From: Hypoxylon rubiginosum
Taxonomy: Eukaryota; Ascomycota; Sordariomycetes; Xylariales; Hypoxylaceae
Assembly: GCA_902806565.1 (NCBI GenBank)
Contig: CADCXA010000029.1
Location: 1,116,001-1,180,000, forward strand
Reading direction: 5' to 3'
DNA: 64,000 nucleotides
Below, in pieces: positions 56,078 to 64,000 of the stretch; position 1 is the first letter of the stretch; each line of letters starts with the position of its first letter. The translations under genes and the position numbers were made by a program. The notes under the pieces were generated by a model that searched no databases, was not told where the DNA came from, and saw nothing but the letters and a program-made list of their open reading frames with translations.

Positions 56078-57696
56078 TTAAGATGGATGCTCAGGTTTGT
56101 ATCCATAAATATACGTCCTACCACTGGTAAGCAATCAAGATCATCCCGTTCGCACGTAAAAGGGTGGACTTACACAGTCAAATACGCATGTACGTTCGTA
56201 TCCCTAAGGTCTTTCCTCACATCCTCGACGAACTCGCGGACCTGGTCAGGGCTCATGCCCAGCACGCCCAACACCTTCAGGCTCATGGCTTCGATACCGA
56301 CGAGCATATCCTCCTGGAAGTAGGCGGCGACGGTCTTGAAGTAGGCGCCCTTGGCCCAGGGGCTGGTGGGCCAGTAGAAGCGCTTCTCGACGATGTTCTC
56401 GAACCCAGCCTCCTCGAAGTAGCGGCGGTAGTTCTTGACGTTGCTCCAGGAGCGCCCGAGCTTAGTCACGCCCTCGATCATCATCTCGTTCCAGCGGTAC
56501 AGCGCCGACCCCGTCGGGGCCTCGCCCACGTAATTCATGGGGAACAGGGCGTCCTGGAACTCCATGATGCCGCCGGGCGCCAGGTTCTCGAAGCCCTGGC
56601 GCACGACGGCGGCCGGGTCGTTGAAGCAGCTCATGAGCGCGCGGCCGTGGATGAAGTCGAAGGGGTCGCTGTAGGTCCACTCGTCCTCCGCGTCGTCGAT
56701 CTCGAACCTGCAGTTCTCGGGTAGGCTTCCAGACGGGGTCAGCAAGCGCCTGCCGAGTTAGTAGACCCGGGGCGGAAGATGCTGGGTATACGTACAATTG
56801 AGGCTGGATGGGGCTTAGGTCTGTGCCGATGACTTGCGACTCGGGATGTTGGGTAGCTGTTCGGGACATTAGCATCTAATGGCGACGACGTGTGTACCGG
56901 CGAGTCGAACCAAAGTCTATAGCCCATATACCAGTTCCTAATATTGCATTAGCGAGGAGAGGATGTGGATGGCGTGGCATTCGTACCTGTCGCGATATCT
57001 AATACCCGTCTAGGGTTCTCTGGTATGGGCGCTATGTTGAGTTTGCCACCGATAGCCAGCGTAAATAGCTGATGCTGAAGATCTGTTAAGATCGTAAGTA
57101 ACTTGACAATTCGAGAACAAGCACCCGATAGCGAAATCTGTATACCTAATCGTTCTTGTTCTGCCTATCAGGGACCATCAGTTACCGGAACAAGCTACCA
57201 TATGTGTCTCGGAACATACACTGTCATTTGGTAGGAAATATCCTAAGACAAAGCGTCAGCGAAGAGTGTGGCCTTTCAGGAATACGTTTGCCGTACTGCC
57301 TTCCTTATACTTATGATAAGTTCTACCATTCTCCTGAATGAAGTGATAAAGGCTCGAATCAAGGGACATCGTTGAAGATCTGTAGATTTGTCAGGAGCTT
57401 TGCGAATCTGGACAGCTATAGCAATTGCGCATCGTCCTCCCATACCTGATGCTCTCCGAGATTGATTGGGTTTCCTAGGTACCCAAGAGTCAATAAGGAG
57501 TCCAATTGTTGTCTCGCATCGTAGCACTAACCGTTTGTTCATCGTCGACTGATGGTATAGAGGGCGCGCTGCCACTGCCCCACGATAGCAACGACAGCGA
57601 CGCGCTGTGGTCTACCGAAGCGGTCCGGCTAGACGCCCACGAGTACGATGTCGCATGGCTGCTGTCATGGCCAGAGTCTATCGAAGCGTCCGTCAT
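56078..57696 (-). CDS. LaeA-like SAM-dependent methyltransferase, multi-exon
   Basis: Well-supported exons (minus): up to 57297, then 57242-57220, 57164-57146, 57082-56987, 56937-56911, 56856-56796, 56749-56174 and 56123-56078. All introns are 46-63 bp with matching phases. The spliced reading is YHKYKEGRYFLPNDSAEQER LDLQHQLF, then VLDIATGTGIWAIDF (SAM motif I), QVIGTDLSPIQP, and RFEIDDAEDEWTYSDPFDFI, ending near HAYLTVGRTYIYGYKPEHPS. This order is diagnostic of the LaeA-like/UMTA methyltransferases of fungi, linked to secondary metabolism and its regulation. The 5' end is uncertain. One model starts at 57369 (306 residues, keeping SLDSSLYHFIQENGRTYH). The other uses a Ser-rich first exon 57696-57532 (MTDASIDSGHDSSHATSY) spliced to 57333 across 198 bp (349 residues, the usual family length). 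Only one exon is long, so the gene is easily mistaken for a fragment. Confidence 0.82.
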
Positions 57697-59339
57697 TCTG
57701 TGGACTTTGCGGGCATGTAAGGCTGAGGCCCAGCACAACGTAGAAGCTACACCAAACCCAAAAATAAATATCGTATTTTGCGAGTCAAGGTACGGCGTGT
57801 TTTGAATAACCTGGGGGTAGGATTGCCTCGTGGCAATGGGCCACAAGGGAGGGTAACACTTAATACATAGAATGAAAACACGGTCGCTGGCAAGGATGTC
57901 AGCAGTGGCTTGTGACAAAGACTTTTTCTTTAACCAGTCAGGACGGACCGCACTAAACCCCCCCCCCGTGGCGGAATATTCTTGGATGTCCAAGTATCAA
58001 GTCTGAAGGAAGCGCTAAGAACACCTGAATTACTCGGCGCGGATGGCGAACACGGGGCCTGTTTGCCCACCAACGCAGCGTATCATCCGAGACAGGCAGC
58101 TGGATCTGGATTTGGCCGGTCATAAATGAGGGTAGTATCGCATTATGTGCTGCGTCGCATCAAGGACTCCAACTGCTAAGCCGCAGCTAACGTCCTCCCG
58201 CAGCCAAGAACCGACGCACGTTCATCCTGCGACCGAGAATCTAAGGGATCCTTCTTGTTCAGCCGTCCAGGAACAAGTTCTCTGTATGTGTGCGTAGTAA
58301 CCTCCAATATCAAAATCGACTAGCCACGGGCTGTCTTAGACAAACAGCATTTGCCGGCCTAAACCTCTCGTAAAACGTATCAAGGTATCTATGTATTAAG
58401 TAGATCCCAGAAAATAGCCAAAAGTTCTCTACACATCTATTCGAGGCGTCTCCCATCAAAGATGTACCCAATATGAAAGAGACGCTTTCCCCTTCCTATA
58501 ATGGGGCGGCTCGGGGCGCTGTCCGGATCTGTCATGGCGCGATACGCATTAACAAGGGGCAAGTGTAAGATCCCCCCATAGCCTACGGCCTACCGCCACT
58601 CAGAATCTTGTCCATTCTATCGGTATGTTAGAAACATGGATCCTCGGCTGCTTCGGTAGAGCATCGACGAGAGAAAGTTGAGATCAAAACTGACGTGTAA
58701 CATCGACTAAAACCGAGCAGGAACGCCACAGTGTGATAGCGATAGACCCGGCTCGACCAACCGGTACTCGCACAACATCCCGCATGAAGTTGGGGGATTC
58801 AAGACAGCATATATGAAATTGTGATAACCTTAAGGGGTTGCGCAAATATCTCAAGATACCTACCTAGGTACCTAGGTAGATATGCCACTGCATCACAAGT
58901 ATTTTCGGTGTTGTCATTGGTTGTGTTACGGGGAATGTTATATTAAAGATAAATTGGCAAGTAGTAACTTGACCCAAACCGTCGGATAAGGTGTCCTACC
59001 CTTGTGAGCCTTATGACACCCATCAGGCACACAAAAGGCCACGCCCATGATACCAAAAAGGGTACCACCACCGGCGCTTCGATGCGACGGTAACTCTTGG
59101 ATGCAAGGCATGAAGTCACACATAGGATACCAAGGCCGCGTCCGAACTGCCGAAAGTGGACAACGGTCTATCATGTCCCATTCACCTTATGAGTCGGAAT
59201 CCTCCCTCGCACACCTACCTCTATACGCATCCCACCGCGCCGAGTGCTACCATGACCATTCAACGCCGTAGTAAGACAAGCAGCTCTAAGTTATCGTAAT
59301 ATCGTGAATCGTATACTCTCGAAAATATGCAGCAGCTAC
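57697..59339. other. intergenic, no gene supported
   Basis: About 1.6 kb. A long minus frame reaching 57993 is best read as leader sequence upstream of the methyltransferase start; it contains a nine-C run near 57960. The rest has short overlapping frames only. A palindromic ACCTACCTAGGTACCTAGGT-like stretch occurs near 58859. Confidence 0.45.
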
Positions 59340-60623
59340 CTATGCTTTGGATTCGTCCCAGTCCGACCAACGCCTGACCACTTCGTCGATGCTCGCGATG
59401 CTCTTTCTGCTTGGGTCGATCTCAAACCACTCCCTGTGGGCCCTCCCGCAAACATCGCAATTCCCCTTGTCGCTTACCCGGAGGCCGGCGCCGGCGAGTT
59501 CGATGTGTATGAGACGCTCAACCTTGTGGCTATGCGGCATCTTGCGAGGCGTCGACGGTTGGCTGGACGAAATGTAAGGGTAATAACGGATAAGCGAGAG
59601 GTTATAGCCGCACTGGCGTGTCCATTCATTGAGGCGTCGTTGCACGTTGGACGCCCGACCGATCTTCAGGAGGACCTTCTTCTTGGACGATCCGGTCTTC
59701 TTCTCCTTGATCGCGAATGACTCTAGCACATCGCTAGTGCGCCGCTGGCGTGCATCGGGCCGAGGTGGGGATAGAAGAGACTTGGCCGCCTCGGCCGGGG
59801 GAGCGGATGGCTCGGACTCGGGCGTCAGCCAGAATATATAGATATAACCGGGCTCGTCCTGCTGCGAGATCGGCTTGGCGAGTTCCGCCATGAGCTGCGA
59901 GGCTGTCTGCGGCGACGCTGACGCCGGAATTAACGACAGGTATTGTGATGTTTGCGAAATCGACCGATGCGAGGACTCGGCGCTGGGGCGCGGACGCGTA
60001 GCTGAAGGTGTTAGGTGCTGATTCAATGGTGGCCTAGAGGCGGTAGGTTTCGCGGGCGCGCTCTGTATCGGCCTAGGTTTCGGTCGCACTGGAGGCTCTT
60101 CTATCTCCTCGAGGATGGTGAAGCAGCAGCAGAAGGTCACTTTCTTCGTCTGCTTAGGCTTCCGCTTAGATGGTTGTGGGATATTTGTATTTCCATGTTG
60201 CGCGATCTTCTCGTTGCGACGGCTATCACCGTGTGTAGCAGGTCTTCCAGTGTTGTGCGTCGTGTGCCGTCCTTGTCTTTGCGCCTCGACTATGCCGAGC
60301 CGGTCGATAAGAGTTTCCAGGCTCTCGCGAGTTTCGAGAATCGGTGTGGTACTCGTCGTTGGACCGGGACTGGACCTTGCAGACAAGCTTGCTTGGTCTC
60401 TATGTTGCCAGCAGTACAGGTCAGGATTACTCGGGTCGTCGACGCGTAGACCATGGGCCTTGGTTCGGGGAGTTCGAGGAGCTACAGGGGAACCTCCTGG
60501 AGAACTATTTAGAGGACGTCGACATGGACGACCTCCCGCAGTGATCCCTCGACATGTCGTTGCTGGATTTTTGGAATCGGAGCGGCCCAATAGGGATTCG
60601 GGGGTGTTCGGAATGAATGGCAT
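59340..60623 (-). CDS. T5orf172 / GIY-YIG-like domain protein (MUG113-type)
   Basis: Single exon, 427 residues. The N-terminal half is a disordered, Pro/Ser/Arg-rich region. It includes TTCRGITAGGRPCRRPL with a following Cys/His (YCWQHRDQ), a short zinc-binding-like patch. The C-terminal domain begins at about residue 258 with GYIYIFWLTPE, followed by LLKIGRASNVQRRLNEWTRQ. It closes with KVERLIHIELAGAGLR, CDVCGRAHREWFEID and IDEVVRRW. That is the T5orf172/DUF1766 fold, a relative of GIY-YIG nucleases also found in fission yeast meiotic protein Mug113 and in phages. The YIY and KIG-x(n)-R elements and His/Glu residues are present. Whether fungal members cut DNA is not established. Very GC-rich codon usage and antisense shadows are notable here. 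Confidence 0.88.
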   Translation of the reverse strand: MPFIPNTPESLLGRSDSKNPATTCRGITAGGRPCRRPLNSSPGGSPVAPRTPRTKAHGLRVDDPSNPDLYCWQHRDQASLSARSSPGPTTSTTPILETRESLETLIDRLGIVEAQRQGRHTTHNTGRPATHGDSRRNEKIAQHGNTNIPQPSKRKPKQTKKVTFCCCFTILEEIEEPPVRPKPRPIQSAPAKPTASRPPLNQHLTPSATRPRPSAESSHRSISQTSQYLSLIPASASPQTASQLMAELAKPISQQDEPGYIYIFWLTPESEPSAPPAEAAKSLLSPPRPDARQRRTSDVLESFAIKEKKTGSSKKKVLLKIGRASNVQRRLNEWTRQCGYNLSLIRYYPYISSSQPSTPRKMPHSHKVERLIHIELAGAGLRVSDKGNCDVCGRAHREWFEIDPSRKSIASIDEVVRRWSDWDESKA

Positions 60624-62014
60624 TGTCCTCGAGTACCTAAGGTAATAACCTAAAGAACCCTTTGTAAGTCAAACGAGGGGAAGGGTCCGCCGCGCTAAAG
60701 AGTGAAAAGTTGAAGAGACACGCAGAGGGTGAAGTTGGACATGTCAGTACGGATATTTTTACCGGCTAGGAGGAGACTAGATTAATGCTATTTTTACACT
60801 GACAGTGTTGGATATTCACACATCACTAGGCATTCACGGCCAAGAATGAGTCCACTCGAGGACTCCTTCGTAGGAGTGAATCGATTGACTCCTGCGTCAC
60901 TGGCCGAATTAATTGGAGGGGTTGGGATGGTTGGCTAAGAGTCGTTGGCGTTGACACACTCGGAGGGCTTATAGGACTAACTCCGACTGTGGCTCAATAA
61001 TGGCTGAGTTGTGGCTGAAGCTGTCTAAGTCAACATTCGGGTGGGTAGTACACGGGATAAAGGGCGCGAACACAATCATCGACATGTTACTAGTGGCATC
61101 GGAGGCCTTATTTGTATTTCTGCTGGGTCAAAAAACATTCTACCATGGACGCAAACCAAAGAGCACAGAGACAATAACGTTGTTGCTCGAGAAGCCATCA
61201 ATCTAACCGCAAAGAGCTATGGAGAGCTATGGGGGCACATAGAGACCCTTTGTCCTCTGCCCAGCCCCCTATCTGGACTAAGAGGCCAACTTCTCATCCA
61301 GGAGTTGAGAGCCGGCTCATGAGAATTCCAACATATTCAAATTAGAAACAAGTATTCAGAAAGATCGGGTGGTTTTTCATCTCCATGCGTATCTGCCCCT
61401 GAGACAAGTTCCTCGTGGGGGTTGGCCGACACGCCGAGGACCTCGGCTCCCGTCAAGACTAATGTGCCCCCATTTCTTTACAATATATTTATACCTAGTT
61501 AAGACATACATCTATGCCGTGTCGGTCTTTACTCCCGGTCTGTGAATAGGGTCTTATTAGGTGCGCGTTCTCAATCTATCGATCCATCCGCTCGGCCATC
61601 GCTAGTCTCGGATAGAGCGGACTTGGTTGCTCGACTACCAGAGGAATTTATTATATCGTTCTTTCCGTCGTGGTTTTATTAATCTACGCCAGCTGCATCA
61701 CGACTTTCTCGTTTCTGTTTCACATACATATAAAGAGCCACCAAGCTATTTCCTTCGGACTCATGTTCCATCAGTGGAAGTCGAACACGAAGACGACTGA
61801 TGAGTGATCGATCGCGCTTTCATGTCGACACTATTACTATCTACAATTATCTATGTTAAAAGGTTGAAAGGGGTGGTATCCTGCTCCTGCTCAATAATAT
61901 GCCTATGCAATTTATTTTCATATATTCCTCTCATGTATTCCAAAAAGCAATCCTTCGCTATGAATTAGAGATCAATTATGCACCATTCTACAACTTAGGA
62001 GTGAAGCTCCTTTC
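60624..62014. other. intergenic, no gene supported
   Basis: About 1.4 kb. The frame 61000-61206 (plus) lacks motifs and a neighbouring overlapping frame differs, so neither is called. Direct and inverted GACTCC/GGAGTC repeats cluster near 60850-60895. The promoter of the T5orf172 gene lies at the left end and the 3' flank of the transporter at the right. Confidence 0.5.
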
Positions 62015-64000
62015 TTATGGCTCCCCCTTTTCAGGCTCCTTCTTCTTTCTTACGTCGACCCAACCCATACCCCAGGATGCTACAAAACTCAGGCATGCGC
62101 TAGCAATTAGCAAATAGCAGACCGTGTCGAAGCTATTGGCAAAGGCTAACAGGACGTTATCGAGGTCTGGGCTTCCCGGGGGAACCAACGCGCGCACGGC
62201 TGCGGCACTACCGCCGGCAGCGAGAGCATCGGCTGGGTTTACAGAAGGCGCCAGTGTCGCTATCTGTTTGAGTAGGGTCTGCGTGAAGATGGTATTGGCT
62301 ACCACGGAGAAGACTGCCGCTGCGAAGTTCTGGCAGAAGATGAGGAACGCAATGCCCACTGCGCTCTCCGCCGGGGTGAGCGAATTCTGGAGTGCAATCA
62401 AGCCTGCTTGAATACCGCAACCACGGACACCATAGAGGATCTGAGAACCGACCCAAAACGCTGTGGTGGTATCAGGATTCCAGGTTGATATCAGACCAGC
62501 TGCGATGGAAGTCCCTCCTGCGGCGAACGCTGCCCAGGGTAGGTAGTAACCGAGTCGAGTCACTAGCGAATGTCAGCTTCGTCCTTCACACGAACTCCCA
62601 CTAAAGATATTAATAAGGGGATCCACGTACCTAGGACTCCAGAGAGGATAACAAATACTAGACCGGACAAGATGTTGGGCAGCATATATACACCACTAAG
62701 CGAAGGCCCCACACCCTTGACAGACTGGAAGTAAATTGGGGCGAATTGAGCGAGGACAAAGACCGTCGTCATGAGAAGGGAATACTGCATGGAGCTGACC
62801 CAAACAATCCGCTTCCGCACCATCGAGAAAGGGATCATCGCATCGTCTCCTTCGCGGTGCTCCCAGAACAGAAAGATCCCCAACGCAACGCCGGCGCCCA
62901 CAAAGAGGCCAATCACCGTGGACGAGTTCCACGGATATTCCGACGATCCGAATTGCAGGGCCATCAGAAACATAATCGAAGCCGGCGCGAAAATAGCAAA
63001 GCCGATGAGGTCGAGTTTCGGGATGATCTTGCGGAGCAGCGCAAACGAGACTTGCGGCCTGATAGTTTGATCCGGCACGTTCAGGAAAGCCAAGAAAACG
63101 CCAGCGATGCCACCAAGCGGCAAGTTGATGTAGAAACACCATCGCCAGCTTACGTACTGGGTGAAGACTCCTCCTATCAACGGACCGACTATAAGGCCAA
63201 TCTGACCGACTATTGAGACGACGTCAGCATGCGGTCCGGTACTCGCCGAAAGTTGTATGCAGGACGATGAACTTACAGGCCATAACGAACCCCATGTAAA
63301 CAGGCCGCTTTTCCAAAGGCAGGGCACCGGCGATGATGGTCAGGGCCCCATTCTGGAGTCCCGAGCTACCCATGCCCGCTACGGCTCGGCCTATGATGAA
63401 CATGACCGAAGACTGCGAGACAGCACATAGCAGAGAGCCGACTTCGAAGATGAAAAAGAAGAACAGGAACACCCATTTCGCGCTGACACGGGCGTACAGC
63501 TTCCCCGTAAGTGGTTGCAACGTCGCGCTACATGAGACTCATGGTGAGCTACTGTATCCCCTAACTTATTCACTAGCCTTCTCGAGGAAAGATAGTCGGT
63601 ACGGGGGACGTAAACACATACCTAGTAAGTTGATAGGCTCCGCTATACCAGCCTATATCTTCCAGGGAGTGGAAATCCGACGTGATCTGCGGTACGGCCT
63701 ATAGTCCAACGGGAATCAGCCTCTTTGTCTTTGCATAACGCCTAACCCCGAAGCCGCAACAACCATATATGTGGCCGCCACCCACCCCGGAAGGTATAAC
63801 TTACAGTGCTGATGATCGACATGTCCAGCATGAGCAGGAAGAAGAACATAGTGATGCTGAATAGGAGTATGATGAGCTTGTAGCCCGTCACGTAGTCGGT
63901 GTTCTCGGCTCCTTCTTCCAGCTTGCCTGTCGTCGAGTCAGTCGTCTGGTTCCCTCCGTCCGGCGCCGCCGTCCCGCTAGAATTCGGGGCGGTGTCCGCT
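62015..64000 (-). CDS. MFS transporter, DHA2 (14-TM) family, 5' end cut by window
   Basis: Exons (minus): beyond 64000 to 63805, then 63698-63622, 63527-63277, 63209-62631 and 62562-62015. Introns are 106, 94, 67 and 68 bp, all GT-AG with matching phases. The last four exons give 485 codons and exon 1 adds at least 65. After a Thr/Gly-rich N-tail the first helix is [20 protein letters not shown]. It is followed by [38 protein letters not shown] and the motif-C-like [26 protein letters not shown]. These are signatures of drug:H+ antiporter-2 transporters of fungi. The C-terminus ends on a basic/acidic tail ([13 protein letters not shown]). The start codon lies outside the window. Substrate is unknown; export of a metabolite or toxicant is the usual role. 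Intron 63528-63621 uses the second of two candidate acceptors because the first leads to a TGA. Confidence 0.9.

Noticed and set aside
61000..61322. Two overlapping plus-strand frames of 68 and 93 residues
   Set aside because: Different frames over the same DNA, with no motif and no splice support.
733..63900. Biosynthetic gene cluster including monooxygenase, dienelactone hydrolase, methyltransferase and MFS transporter
   Set aside because: The genes are tens of kilobases apart, with unrelated genes and the AT block between them. No core synthase is in the window.

Overview
This window comes from a nuclear chromosome of a filamentous ascomycete (Pezizomycotina). The evidence is short introns of about 46-106 bp with GTRNGT donors, CTAAC-type branch points and AG acceptors, and typical fungal families: a LaeA-like methyltransferase, a DUF3712 protein, an SRPK-like kinase, a DHA2-type MFS transporter and a T5orf172 protein. 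A 28-kb block of almost pure A+T, with strong visible depletion of CpA/TpG relative to ApC/GpT and TpA, is the signature of saturated RIP (repeat-induced point mutation). No rRNA, tRNA, CRISPR or bacterial feature was seen.

Layout. (1) 1-3186: normal-composition DNA with one two-exon FAD monooxygenase gene (733-2125). (2) 3187-31845: the AT-rich block. It begins and ends inside a 166-bp inverted repeat (3187-3352 and 31680-31845). The two copies differ at 12 positions, all transitions, with no gaps. Inside are an 11-bp minisatellite next to both ends and at two internal sites, a ~141-bp tandem array (about 6.7-7.7 kb), several smaller direct repeats with periods of 15, 51, ~61 and 75 bp, and two purine tracts. 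No intact gene survives in it. (3) 31846-34483: gene-poor normal DNA. (4) 34484-38521: a dienelactone hydrolase gene and a large AAA+ ATPase gene, convergent, with a hairpin between them. (5) 39494-42890: two damaged genes, a Pro/Gln repeat protein with two in-frame TAG codons and a four-exon kinase-like gene with one TAA. (6) 43117-48762: a head-to-head pair, an 867-residue secreted protein made almost wholly of a 19-residue amphipathic repeat and a DUF3712 membrane protein. (7) 49367-55298: a three-exon hypothetical gene recovered by splicing, an SRPK-like kinase with a C-terminal hydrophobic segment, and two decayed genes. (8) 56078-64000: a multi-exon LaeA-like methyltransferase, a T5orf172 (GIY-YIG-like) protein, and a DHA2 MFS transporter whose 5' end runs off the right edge.

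The FAD monooxygenase, dienelactone hydrolase, methyltransferase and MFS transporter are families common in secondary metabolism, but here they are scattered, so I do not call a biosynthetic cluster. The main theme is a gene-sparse, RIP-active region: an inverted-repeat-bounded AT block flanked by genes of which several carry nonsense codons or frameshifts.

Exon coordinates below were worked out by hand from splice signals and reading frame. In each intact gene the summed exon lengths are a multiple of three.
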